64,000 nt of DNA, taken from positions 782,871 through 846,870 of the forward strand of contig ML133366.1 in NCBI GenBank assembly GCA_003864495.1, written 5' to 3'. This document shows, piece after piece, positions 22,601 to 35,400 of this stretch (the stretch's first letter is position 1; each line of letters opens with the position of its first letter). The notes beneath the pieces were generated by a model. The model was not told where the DNA came from. It searched no databases and saw nothing but the letters and a program-made list of their open reading frames with translations. Source of the DNA: Nemopilema nomurai. Its lineage: Eukaryota; Cnidaria; Scyphozoa; Rhizostomeae; Rhizostomatidae. Made by a program: the position numbers and the translations under genes.

Positions 22601-25600
22601 AGTATCATGCTTCAAGAAAAGGTACTGAATATGTACCCTAAAAGTACCAAGTTGCATTACTTTATTGCTAGCAAGTTACTCAGTAACAATGGTTTATATT
22701 ATCTCTTCAATTTTGTATAAAGAATCACAGTTCAGTTCAGTTTAATCCCTCAACCTGTATCAGGTCCTGGTACACTGGTCAGGAGTCTTCCCAAGTACGC
22801 ACATAATTTTAAAAAGGCTCCCTTTTCCCTTTTTTGTACAAGTATGATAAAAGTTCCGGTACTAAGTGCCTTAATCCTTTGGGATTGTTTCTGCAAACTT
22901 AATCTAGCCCTGATGCAAGTAGAGCTGTGTTGCCCTTTTTTCCAACTTATCAACCTTGTAATTATTTGGTTCTGGTTGTCAGCTCTGTAAACTTCTTTTT
23001 GATCCTAATTCAGGTTATTTATTATGTTGCCAGAAGCTAGTTCTGAGGATGTAATTTGCTGTAAATTGGACTATCTGACAAATTAAATATATCACCTTAG
23101 TATATGGAAAGTTTAGAATGTGTAATATTGACTATCCCAGTAGTATGATATCCATACAAATACTTAATGACTTTTTTCAAGGCATGCAGCACATTCAAAG
23201 CTGGAGATCATGTAAGATCAAAGGTTGCAACAACAAAATTAGACTGCACTGGGCTTTTTGGTGCCTCATGCAAGCATGAGTTTCCTTTGAAATTCCTAAG
23301 TATGAATACTGGAGAAAGGTAATGCAAAGAGAAATTCCTTGTGACCTGTCCATTTTGATACTTAAAAAAAGATTTGTTATAATAGACGATTTTTAAATAA
23401 GTAATGGGTTAGCACAGTGCAAATATCAAGAATGTTAAAACCATAATTAAAAGCATATGAAAAGCTATTCATTTTATATCATTCATTTTCAATGGAATTC
23501 ATTGCTATTCATTTATTTGCTGTATAAGTGCATATCATATCTTAAACAGCATTTAAAATGAATGTGATATGCTTTTCTCAATTATAGCCCCATCAGTGTG
23601 TAAACTTGTGTATTGCTTATTTTTTCCAAAATGTTTTTCATTTGAGGCTAGGTTATTCTGTCATGGTTTTAGAGGTCCTTGTAGAAGAATGCAAGCCAAG
23701 AGGACAAAAAATATACTATCTTTATGATATAGCTTGCAAGCTAAAGAGCCATCTAAAGGTTTGACTTACAGTATTTGACCTGCAAGAAAAATCATTTGTA
23801 TCAAATTCAGTTTTTCATGAAGTTTCAATATGTCTCCAATAAAGTCTAGCTTGATTTACAGTCAGCTGTTGATGGATCTGTTACGCATGCTATTATCCAA
23901 ATAACAAAGGTTATCATGATGGTGACAGAGTTATCAACATTCAAGATGGCTATTGTGCTTTAATAAGAACAAATTTTGACTGCTTAGACTAATTGTATTA
24001 ATTTCTTTAAACAACTAGTATTTTTGTGGCCATAGTAATCCGGTATTTTGCTGATCCTTAACAGTAATTTTTTTTTCATTTCACAGAAGCTGGACCGACA
24101 AAAAGAAATCCAAAGTGTAACTTTTGGTATACCTGTATTCCACTGCTATGGTCATGTTGGCTCTTGTCAGGTTAACAGTAGATCTTAATTTACCACTTTA
24201 AGTATCCCCATCTTTATAAGAATAATATAGATTTTCAAAAAAACACTATCTCTTAAACGTTTCGACCGAAGTCTTGACAAGACCTTAAGAGATCTAAATT
24301 GCAAGCCACTGCGCCGTTGCATTACAGCAAGCAATTTATTTTCTCATCAAGAGATTACAACTAATGCGTTACAAACAGCTATTTGGTAAAGGTTCGTGAT
24401 TATTTTGCAGATTGAATACAATCCACGCCTAATTGACGATATTGGGTTGGTAGATGGCGAGTGGATGGAGCGCCTTTGGTCATATCTACGGCCATTTTCA
24501 AGAATAACGAAGGAGACTACTCTTGAAAATCGTGCTTTCATACTATCCGATGCCCTAACGTACTTTGGTAGAAAGAAAATGCTGAAAATTGGTTTGTGTA
24601 ATCTAACAGAACTATGTGAACTTGGACATCATTGACTAATTTCCTTCATTTTGCTCTCTATTTCTATATTTTTAGTCGAACCAGTGTTTTAGAGAATCCT
24701 CTGGATCTTATTCTATATGTAGGGTCTGCAACTTTGGAAATAATATCATCCTGTCTCCGCCATCAGTTTCCTGTGAACCTGCCAATTAGTGAAAACTGTG
24801 TTTATAGAACTAATCTATTGTCTGACATTTGTCCATTCAAACTAACATTTAACCGGAAAAATATGTAATTAATGTTGTAAGGTATTTGCTTTGAAGACAA
24901 ATATTGAGTACTGTGTTTTATCTTTAACGCTCTCTTTCTAACAAATGTACCTTTCTAACAAACGTCCCTCTCCAAAACTTCCCCCTAGAAAACCAAATTT
25001 GTTAAATAAATGCCAAACCCTTTAGGACTAAGGGTTTTGATGATAAAGACGCTAAAGGTTTCAAAAGGGGGAAATAACTCGTTTCAAAAAAGCAAAAATG
25101 CTAAAAATTTTGATAAAAGACCAGGTGTTTATTAGATTAAATGCAGTACAAAGTTATACAAACATTCAAATAATGTGATAAAAGTCTGATTTTTAGGAGG
25201 AATCACTTTCATTCTACTTTCTTTTATGTGACTTCTGTACCCGTTATACATGATTTTTTTGCAGACGAAACGCTTATTACGAGTTTAAAAAGGGCACAAA
25301 ACATCGAATCTTTGGCAAGAGAAAAGTTTGCCTCATTAGTCTCTCAAACAAAAGGTGAGTGTCAAGATTTGCTCATAGAAATCCTTTATCCAATATCTCT
25401 TTAGAATTAAATGCTATACTTGGATTTTAACTATGTTTTCAATTCATGGACAACGAGACACTTAGTTTAATCCCATATTTTAACTCATGATAAGTACTAG
25501 ATTTTAAACCATATTGTCTTACACTGAGTATCTAACACCGAGTTATCAATGGTAAGGGTAACAAATCCAATCATATCGTACTGGGATCTTAAATCATGCA

Positions 25601-28600
25601 CAACTTTTTATGGCAAAAAAAACACCGAAAAGAATATTGAATAACGAGCTTCCAGGATTTGATGCTTTAAACAATTTATTTGTCAGGTATTGTATCGGCT
25701 GAAAGGGTAGAAGAGTGGCGTTGCCAAGAATTGGCAAGTCTTCAGCAAAAAGAGGTGGCTTCAAACTTGAGAGGTGATATAATTTATCGAAAACGATAAT
25801 CGTTTAGATTTCGGCAAGATGCAAACTTTATGTTTTTAGCTAAGCCTCCGTTTTAAAAGGAATGCAACGATATAAGCCCACGTTTGTAACGAGCTGAAAA
25901 ATCTAGAGATGAATGAAGCGTATCATCCAATAGCAGAACTGTATGACAAGCAAATTCTAAGATATCCAGCAGAGTAATCAAAGAATATAATCAGATTAAG
26001 TACCTCTTTGCAGCTAACGAAAGGTAAAATAATCCCTCAATAATGATATAATGCCTCTAGAGCCTGTTTTTTAGATCGCTCATCTTAAATTTTGCACAAA
26101 ATACTTTGAGTGATAAAATGATAAACATAGTATCTGAGCTCAGTGCTCTTTATGCAAAAGCTAAATAATAATTTTTTTCTATTTTTGTTTTTTTTTATCA
26201 CTGGTTCGTTTAGAAAAAGAAGGAGATTGGAAAAATACGTACGTGAAAGACCTGCAAGATCTAGCTAAAGCCAGGTATTTGCATATGTGCAATATAGAAT
26301 TGATTTCTTATCCTTTATCCCCCAATAAAATATAGAATGAGCCGGCGTAGGGTACCCCCGTGTGTTTTGTTAGTACTTATTTCCCGTTCTGTTAGGTATA
26401 CCCTCATTCTGCTGTAGCACTCGTAAGTAAGCTTAATTCTATAACTAAGATACGGCAACTAACATTGCTACAGCAGAATCCTAAGACATGGAATCGAAAA
26501 CGAAAGGATTTGATGGAAATGGTGACGTCAAGGTGTTCATAGAGAAAGTTGAAGCACAATCATCGTTGAAAGGTTACGAGGGAGAAAAGGCCGCGCAAAA
26601 CCTCGCCAGTTAATTGAAGGGCAGAGCATTTGATGTTTATATGAGATTGTCAACAACTGGAAAAAAGGACATAAACAAAACACACGGGGGTACCCTACAC
26701 TGGAACTACATTCATTAATTTATCAATTCTTGTAAATTTATTTATTCGTTTGTTTATTTATTTATTTATCTGTTTCTTTAATATTTATTTATTTATTTCT
26801 TCATTCAGTCATTCAAATACATCCATTTTAGGCCATTTCCTGCATCATTTTTTAACCATCTCAAATTTCCGTCCCGTTACTTTTGTTGTGCATCACTTTT
26901 TTTCAGTTAGCGTTATTGTATCTCCTAATGCATTCATCACATTTGCAATGTTTCTTCTTTTTGTTTTCTTCTGCTTTTGTTACTCAAAAATGTTTCTATC
27001 TTTTATCAATCGTAGAGATGATCAAAAATCAGAAGCTGACCCTAGGGAGTTGGAACGCTTAACTAAAAAGGAAAGCCTGTAAGGATCATGTACAGTTTGC
27101 GTTTTTTCAAATGATAATTATCAAAGTCAATCATGGCATTAGCTGAGTTAGTCGTTCTTGTTGAGTTTGGAGCAATGAATAGGACTGAGTTAGGTTTTGA
27201 AATTGAATGGGACTGATCTTGACTTTTTTATAGGATTGAGGGAAAGTTAAAAAAGATGGAGGAAACTCACAAAATTAAGAAAAGATGGGGCACAACTGGC
27301 GAAAATTTCATCCGCATTTCAACCATGCTTAATCGAAGAAAACAAGCTGAAATTTTAAGAACAGCCCATAAATGTGCCGTTGAACGCAGCTGGCTGCTTT
27401 TGCTAAAGAAAAGATACTTCGGTATGTCTTGTTGTAACTACAGTAGGATCACAGTAAGGTTTATCACAAGAACTAAAGTAACTTCAGTAGGGTTTATTAT
27501 TATCGGTTCAAAAAATGGTTCAAGAATCCGTTAAGAGCGATAGTCTGTAAAATTCAAAAAAAAATTTATTGCTAAAATTTCAGTTCGAGGGCAGTTTGAA
27601 ATCATAAATTTTTAACCAAATTAGAGTATTTATTTATCCTTGTGTTTATCCAGGCTTGTTGAACTGGTAAAACAATTACTTGATGTCGTAAGGTTCGAGA
27701 AAAAGTTTTAGAAGGCAATATTGGGATCAAAATAATCATTTTCCCTTCAAGTTGTTCGCCAGACTATTTTGTTGCCGCTTTCCTTGACAATTTTTAAATT
27801 GCATGGTAGCTTTTCTCTGTTCTGCCAATTTTATTAGAATTGAGCTTCGTATTTTTGACAATAGATGGCCAGAAAGTCGCCAAGAGGCTAACACGAAGTG
27901 TCAACAATGTTTCAGGAAGGATAAGAGTGGCGGTGAAAGAATATAATGAGATAGCAGGCTCTTTGAATTCGAGTTCTATCGAATTCTACGAGGCTTGTAA
28001 GGTCGATTCTCACATTTACAAACACCTCGATAATTCATATCAGGTAATTATTTTTACTGTAATTAGTAGTAATCAGGGGCGTCGCCAAAGGGGGTACCGG
28101 GGCGCGATAAAGGATTTTTGCCGGGCAAAAAACATTTTTTTACTAATTCTGTAGCCTTTTTGCAACAATTATAACGTATTAACATTTCTGTAGTAGTTGA
28201 ACTTTCAAAGTATGGCACTAAAGTATGAATTTAGAAACAGAAACGCAAAAAACAGGATATAAGGCTCTTTTTATCTTTTAACCACTTCCTCAAAGAGTGA
28301 GACACGCCTTTTTTGTCGGCAAAAATTTGCCCCTCCGAAAATTTTTTCTTGGCTTTGCCCCTGGTTGTAATGAACAATAATGTACACCACCATGGGCTCC
28401 GACGTAGGTTGGAAAGTGGAGGGGCCAAGAGAAAATATTACAATCATAACAAAAGGTTTTAAAAAAGCTCCGGTGTTTTGCAAAAAAGTGAGGGGGCCAT
28501 GGCTTCCCTCTACGAAAAAACTAAATGAAAATAAATATCTATGGAAAATAAATGAAAAAACTTGACCTTAGCATGGTATCTTATCTAACGATATTTTGCT

Positions 28601-29302
28601 CTAGTCTAGAGCGTCAATTCTTCGAATAATGAAATAAATATTTTAGAATATGTTCAATAGTTTTTTCTGTCAATCTTTCTATATTTTGTTCTCTTCAGCT
28701 CAACCGCACTGACTGTTTCTTATACGAATAAGGGTTTAAGCCTTATACGTTTTGTTTATTCACATCTAGCCTTTGACAAGTTAATTTGTTTTTTATGGCA
28801 ATTTTTATTGAACCATTGCAATAGGAAACAATTTCTTTTTCAGCATATTGGAGCCGTCGAACCAGCAATAATTCGACAAGCTATTGATACCCACAGCCTG
28901 TACAAAAGGGCAGTGGAGGAACAAAAAATTGTCAAAGAAGAAATGGTATCTGTCATCAGACATTTACTTGATTTGGTAGCTGGTCTTGACCAGCTCAAAT
29001 CAAATCTCAAGGACGACAGCGATTCCATTTATTCAAGGGGTCTTCACGCCATCGTCTGTCGAAAACGGGTAGTATTGCAACAACGAGTTGAAGGATTCAG
29101 AAATGTTTTCTACCCGTACGTCCCTGATTTGCTTCAAGAACCACAGCTGGCTGTAGACTCAACAACTGAATGCTCAACAATTGAATCTTCTAACGAAGAC
29201 CTTGATTCTGATGATGCAGTAATCTACCAAATTGCCCTACAAGCCTACAACGCTGAAGAAGATTCATGGGATGAATACTTGGATTGTGATGACGATGACT
29301 AA
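19621..29302 (+). CDS. KDZ (Kyakuja-Dileera-Zisupton) transposase-type protein, 16 exons
   Basis: Exons: 19621-20064, 20276-20381, 20776-20996, 21850-21984, 22408-about 22632, 23182-23318, 23647-23758, 24087-24170, 24411-24591, 25265-25354, 25687-25773, 26214-26274, 27016-27078, 27234-27421, 27865-28043, 28844-29302. Phases match at every junction except that the exon 5 donor is uncertain. The protein is about 920 residues with no stop. Order: a basic start, a cysteine cluster (CSQCEKKTFNICRCLDCG), then the KDZ core with catalytic acids in VAVDANFGL, YDIACKLKSHL and DGEWMERLWSYLRPF. The second half is helical and coiled, ending in a very acidic tail (DEYLDCDDDD). KDZ proteins are DDE transposases; some are domesticated. 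No TIRs were found around the gene, and two small elements lie in its introns. Intactness favours a live or co-opted gene. Confidence 0.85.
26348..26697. mobile_element. Inverted-repeat element enclosing a gag-like fragment
   Basis: Perfect 24-bp inverted repeats lie at 26348-26371 and 26674-26697 (outer bases TAGGGTACCCCCGTGTG). Between them, a frame from the ATG at 26488 reads MESKTKGFDGNGDVKVFIEK and continues to a TAA at about position 42, then LKGRAFDVYMRL, resembling the start of retrotransposon Gag proteins. A 14-bp internal inverted repeat (26406-26419 with 26466-26479) precedes the ATG. No target-site duplication is obvious. It sits in a KDZ intron. It may be a MITE that captured a gag start, or a severely deleted retroelement. 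Confidence 0.65.
28074..28363. mobile_element. 290-bp hAT-type MITE
   Basis: The ends read CAGGGGCGTCGCCAA and, inverted, CAGGGGCAAAGCCAA. The flanks are GTAGTAAT (28066-28073) and GTTGTAAT (28364-28371), an 8-bp target-site duplication with one mismatch. The interior is non-coding. It lies in the last intron of the KDZ gene. Further GC-rich debris at 28379-28520 may be a second, end-less relative. Confidence 0.8.
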
Positions 29303-29890
29303 GATCATTTGGGCAGCTTATGTTAGATTACGTTTTGTTATTTTTATGTACATGGGAAGTAGTGTAACCAAGGATATGGTTTTCTCAGGGGGAGTATTTT
29401 TCTTTTTATGTTGTGAGAAACATGCTGTTTCATAAGCCCTGTTTACACAACAACTTATTACCTGGGCTAATGCTAACGTGAACTTTTTGTGTTTGTACTA
29501 TCTAAAGTTATACCTTTAGACTTTCAGGAGTACTGTTAGGACAACTAAAGCCTCACAAAACACGGTGTATGACAAAGGGATCTACTTAAACTTTAAACGA
29601 TACGAGATTCGACAGGAAAGAAACATGATAATCGTTACATGATACCTAAGGCATTCTCTTTGTCAGTACAACCTACCTTATCTATGGCCTTTGATCGGGA
29701 CCAACCACTAGCTTTAAACCGTTCAGACTTTTGCAAACCATAGAGTAAATAGAAATCCTATTCCCTACGCGTAGATTTAAAAGTTTGATTTATTCATTTT
29801 CTGCATGCAGCTCTATTATCAAGTATTTGCCATTTTTTGCCTGTTATCTTTTAGTTAAATTCTTTGAAAAGCCTCCCAGTCGAGTAATTC
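29303..29890. other. 3' flank of the KDZ gene
   Basis: This is non-coding sequence after the KDZ stop and probably includes its 3' untranslated region. I did not identify a definite polyadenylation signal. A GC-poor stretch runs into the 74-bp satellite. Confidence 0.35.
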
Positions 29891-30721
29891 GACTGAAAAC
29901 TTCGTGGGAGTCTTGCTGCATTGCGAAACTATGGATGCAAATTCCTGTGCTAGTCAAGTCAACCGACTAAGAACTTCGCGGGAGTCTTGCTGCGTTGCCA
30001 AACTATAGATGCAAATTCCTGTGCTAGTCAAGTCAACCGACTAAGAACTTCGCGGGAGTCTTGCTGCGTTGCGAAACTATGGATGCAAATTCCTGTGTTA
30101 GTCAAGTCAACCGACTAAGAACTTCGCGGGAGTCTTGCTGCGTTGCGAAACTTTAGATGCAAATTCCTGTGCTAGTCAAGTCAACCGACTAAGAACTTCG
30201 CGGGAGTCTTGCTGCGTTGCGAAACTATAGATGCAAATTCCTGTGCTAGTCAAGTCAACCGACTAAGAACTTCGCGGGAGTCTTGCTGCGTTGCGAAACT
30301 ATGGATGCAAATTCCTGTGCTAGTCAAGTCAACCGACTAAGAACTTCGCGGGAGTCTTGCTGCGTTGCGAAACTTTAGATGCAAATTCCTGTGCTAGTCA
30401 AGTCAACCGACTAAGAACTTCGCGGGAGTCTTGCTGCGTTGCGAAACTATAGATGCAAATTCCTGTGCTAGTCAAGTCAACCGACTAAGAACTTCGCGGG
30501 AGTCTTGCTGCGTTGCGAAACTATGGATGCAAATTCCTGTGCTAGTCAAGTCAACCGACTAAGAACTTCGCGGGAGTCTTGCTGCGTTGCGAAACAATAG
30601 ATGCAAATTCCTGTGCTAGTCAAGTCAACCGACTAAGAACTTCGCGGGAGTCTTGCTGCGTTGCGAAACTATAGATGCAAATTCCTGTGCTAGTCAAGTC
30701 AACCGACTAAGAACTTCGCGG
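29891..30721. repeat. 74-bp satellite, about 11 copies
   Basis: Units of 74 bases (landmarks AAGAACTTCGCGGGAGTC and GCAAATTCCTGTGCTAGTC) repeat with almost no length variation. The first two units are the most diverged. Copies alternate a few single-base variants (CTATGG, CTATAG, CTTTAG), suggesting higher-order duplication of about three units. There is no hammerhead core and no open frame across units. Confidence 0.95.
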
Positions 30722-30740
30722 AACTCTATTTAACGCAAAG

Positions 30741-31725
30741 AATAATATCAATTTTATGCGAATTCATAGAAACAGTAATCAAACCCCGCTGAACATGATA
30801 TCATTATAGGTTTTCCCTGTTCAAAATATCATAATGAACCCTGATCCATAATTATTTTGGGCATATCGGACCCAGATGTAAGATTATTTGGGTATATAGG
30901 GTGATGCGAATTAATAATATCAATTTTATGCGAATTCATAGAAACAGTAATCAAACCCCGCTGAACATGATATCATTATAGGTTTTCCCTGTTCAAAATA
31001 TCATAATGAACCCTGATCCATAATTATTTTGGGCATATCGGACCCAGATGAATGATTATTTGGGTATATAGGGTGATGCGAATTAATAATATCAATTTTA
31101 TGCGAATTCATAGAAACAGTAATCAAACCCCGCTGAACATGATATCATTATAGGTTTTCCCTGTTCAAAATATCATAATGAACCCTGATCCATAATTATT
31201 TTGGGCATATCGGACCCAGATGAATGATTATTTGGGTATATAGGGTGATGCGAATTAATAATATCAATTTTATGCGAATTCATAGAAACAGTAATCAAAC
31301 CCCGCTGAACATGATATCATAATAGGTTTTCCCTGTTCAAAATATCATAATGAACCCTGATCCATAATTATTTTGGGCATATCGGACCCAGATCAATAAT
31401 TATTTGGGTATATAGGGTGATGCGAATTAATAATATCAATTTTATACGAATTCATAGAAACAGTAATCAAACCCCGCTGAACATGATATCATTATAGGGT
31501 TTCCCTGTTCAAAATATCATAATGAACCCAGATCCATAATTGTTTTGGGCATATCGGACCCAGATGAATGATTATTTGGGTATATAGGGTGATGCGAATT
31601 AATAATATCAATTTTATGCGAATTCATAGAAAACAGTAATCAAACCCCGCTGAACATGATATCATTATAGGGTTTCCCTGTTCAAAATATCATAATGAAT
31701 CCAGATCAATAATTATTTTGGTATG
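30741..31725. repeat. 172-bp satellite, 5.7 copies
   Basis: AATAATATCAATTTTATGCG starts at 30741, 30913, 31085, 31257, with a variant at 31429 and a copy at 31601, an exact 172-base period. The last unit breaks off near 31725. It begins 20 bases after the 74-bp array but shares no sequence with it. It is AT-rich and non-coding. Confidence 0.95.
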
Positions 31726-32420
31726 TAAGAATTTTCAAGAGCTCTTTGGGAAGTTGCGGCCATTGATTACAGTGGGAAAAATATTAGTGCAGTGTTTTCT
31801 GTCGGAAAACACGTTCAAAATAGGCTTTAAAGATAGCCGTGTTTTGTCACAGTTTTATAAAAGCAACATAAGTAGGAAATCCCAAGGAAATGTTAGATAA
31901 TAGAAGTGTTAACGACTGAGTCCTATGTGTGCAATTACTATAAATCCGATTACCTTAATGAGAGGACTGGTAACAGAGCAGTTTACAAACAAGTATACAA
32001 TAGGGTGCAGAGCTATGTGTGCATATTAATGTAAAACTGGGAATAATTTGCACAAACGGCAATAAACACAATGGCGGCCTTCATCATAAAGTGTCCCTGT
32101 ATCTCACACAACCAAATAAGGAAAGATCAGTCTCTAGCCGCTGGTTGGCCACACCTGAGCGACTAGAATTTGAACGATGGAAAATATATGTTCAATTTGT
32201 TTTCGACATCATGCAATGAACCAATCACAAATATGCAGCATTGAAAATGCCCAACACCTCCCGCAAGTAGTATGTCAGTGGGTAGAAAATCGAGCCGCTG
32301 CGTAGGGTTGGGAGTTGCGAGTAGGTAAAAATAAATGCGGTGGTAGTAGTAGATTGGAATGTCATATTGTGGTTGGCAGCACTAGATTGGGTCGATTAAT
32401 TTGGAACACATTCAATCGAA
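31726..32420. other. Upstream region of the homeodomain-chromodomain gene
   Basis: No coding exon is recognised. The stretch separates the satellite from the ATG at 32421 and is the likely promoter region. I see no clear TATA box or factor site. Confidence 0.35.
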
Positions 32421-35400
32421 ATGCCTGGAAACCAGCCGAAAAGAGCCAGAATGGATATGGGTCCATATAAAGCTCGCTTAGAAGCAGCATGGATGAATGG
32501 CTTAACAGATTATTCAAGTGAAGCCAATGTTAGAATGATCCGAGATTTGTCGTCGGAACTCAGTTTGCCAGAGAAAAGGATAAAGGTAGGCTGCCGCCTA
32601 GCAAATTAATAATTCTTTATCTCAATTCATGCGGGGGGGGGGGGGGGGGGGTGGAGAGAAAAGTTGGGAAAATGTCGCCCCAGTCAGAAAAATTGTAAGA
32701 ATTAAATGTTTTTATTGTCTTGATACAAAAGTTGAAGTGTTTTTCAACTTTTAAACAGATCTTTGGGATACACAGTTAATTATTATTGTTGAATCCCAGA
32801 ATCATTTGAAAAAAAGATTGTCTATGTATACAAATTAATTTCTGTTGCACAAGCAAACCCAGCGTGGACTATATGCTAAGCGCCATAGTTTTTTATCGAA
32901 AGGGGTTACAATACGTTTTGAAAGTAAGTGTAGAATTAATGGTAAAAATTAAGATTTCGCTACCATGCATACTGTGATGGGTCTTTCAGCACTGGATTGA
33001 TAATCGGAAGCAGAAAGAAAAGAGGATTGTTGCCCCGCTTTCCAAGAAGCAAAAGATAAAAGCTAAGCTGTACAAGAGAAGACTTTGTGGGTTTGATTTC
33101 TTCAAAAGAGAACTTTTGTCAGCTGAAGGTATTATATTACGCAACTGCATCAACTTCATTTTACTTACTTAGAGGTTACTCTGTAGTTTTATGTTTAATA
33201 GGTGATTAACTCATGAATGGGTGACAAGGTTGTAATACATCTCTTTGCTCAGGGCCATCGCTAAACACTTCACTTATGGAGTGCCAGTCAACTTGCCGAC
33301 GGCGGTGTCAATGAACTTGCTGACGATCTAACTAAAGGTGTAATACGTATGCAACTGTGATGGCTTGTATTATGCATCTGTTTTTTGGCCATTTTTTTTA
33401 ATAACAATCTATAAATATATTTTTCAGTGTCCGAGGAGAACCCACCATCTCTTGTTCTTTCTAAAACCAATAAGCTTTGGGCATCATTTTCTGCCAGAGA
33501 AAAGGCTGTTTATGAGGTACAAGCTAAGTCATTTAGACCACCAGAGATCTCAGACCTTGGGGAGTCTGAAAAGAGAGGATATGTAAGAAGCATAAAAGTG
33601 CAGATGAAAGAACTTGTAAGTTTGATATTTTAGAAAAGTAAGATTAACAGTAAAACATTTGTGTATCATCTTCATGTGTATATTTTTTGTTGTTCTGTAT
33701 TACAAACAAACATGCTTCAAACAAACATTCTGGCACTGTAAATTCTTACTCTATCTTTTTTTAATTTCAGTGTGATAAGTTAGGAGCCTGTGACCAAGAA
33801 GTAGTTGTCCTTGTTGCCGATTTAACAAAATCTAAAACAACTGTTTTCGGGACTGAGAAAGCAGTAGAATACATAGATTCACAACCCCGTGTGGAAGTCA
33901 ATCTCTTAAGCTTTTGTGAAGGTGAGCAGTTTTAATTTTATTAAAGAGCCTATTTATCTATCAAACTTATTCTGAGTATAACTGTGCTTGATGGTTTGCT
34001 TTTTACTAGTTCAGCAAGGATTGCCATTCAACAAGGACCCTTTTTTATTGCCAATTTCTCCTTTATCCTACCCCCTTTAAACTTTCTGTAATCTATATTG
34101 AAGGGATACTACCTGCAAACAAGGATAATCAATGTGGCAAACTCAGAGAGGAGGTGCAAAGGATGTTTAACCAGAAAATCAGTAGGTTAAGGTTTATCAT
34201 TTCATAGAATAAAGCCCAGTATTGTATACAATGGACACAACTACAATTAGTTATGTTTACATCAAATTTCAGTGAAAAATCATTTAAACTGAAAATATTT
34301 ATTTTTGTTACTACAACTGTATATTTGAAAATTTAAAATTTACATAACAAAGGTACACAATGCAAACAGATGTTTAAAATTGTTTAGAAAAATTCATTTT
34401 TTCCAGATGAGGCAACGAATGGAAAATGCAGGCGTGTTTCGTATAAAATGGTGGAAGATGGAAAAATAAAAGCAACTGGTCTTCCAATGAATGTTACTTT
34501 GAAAAAGCCATCAGCATATGGGAAGCATGATATGCAGATAATATTAGAAAACAAAAATGAAATCAAATTTGAAGGTATATAAAATAAAACTCAGCAATAT
34601 TTGATTTGGTAAGGGCAGAAGCCATTCAATATATGTAAAAATTACACATATCACATTATCATAAAACAATGTATTTTGTTTGTTTATCAATATAAATCAC
34701 ATGTGTAAACAATGTATATCTGATCAAGATGAGCAAAAATCACTCATTATCCAAAAAGAAACTGGCACCTTCCAGGATAATAGAGCAAAACTTTTCAATT
34801 TTTGCCAGAAAACATAAGGAAGTGTAGTATCTACAGTAAATTTGTAACATCATCAAGACTTTCTAAAGAACAAAATTGCAACATTTTAATAAATAAAATA
34901 AAATGCTTTTAATAAGGTACAATGTATTAAGTTGGTTTTTTTAATGTTTTATAGACACTTTTTAAAAATTTTTTAACCTTTGTGTCTCAGGACAATATTT
35001 CTTAAATCAAAGACAATATCTCATTTATCAAAGAATAGCCATGTTATGTGGATCTGTTAACATCCCTAATTATTAATATTCCTTTTTTTTCTTTCTTGAT
35101 TTATTTTGTTTGTGCTTGCAAAAGTATTTTTTTTAAACCCAGGCTAACCAATTACCTTTGTAATAGTGAAACATGTAATTGTAGTTCTAATTGAATTGCA
35201 AATGAAAATTTTCCATTATAATTATTGTTTTCACAATAGTTATAAGTGAACAAGGTGATATTGAAGACCTTGAGCCAAGTTTTCAAGTCCTTGAATCAAA
35301 CGAGGCACCAGGTGAGTCATGTTTCATTTCTCTACCAGTCAGAATTTATGTGACTTTGTTGAATCAATTTTGCAAAAACTTCATAAAAGAGTGGGAATTA

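Noticed and set aside
28379..28520. A further hAT-like MITE next to 28074-28363
   Set aside because: GC-rich motifs resemble such elements, but no pair of termini or duplication is visible.
29891..31725. Possible CRISPR-like or ribozyme-bearing arrays
   Set aside because: Repeats are contiguous without unique spacers, and neither unit has a CTGATGA...GAAA core. They are plain satellites in a eukaryotic context.
33253..33335. Possible extra exon in the chromodomain gene
   Set aside because: It has an AG acceptor and a GT donor, but every usable phase contains a stop, and exons 2 and 3 join in phase without it.
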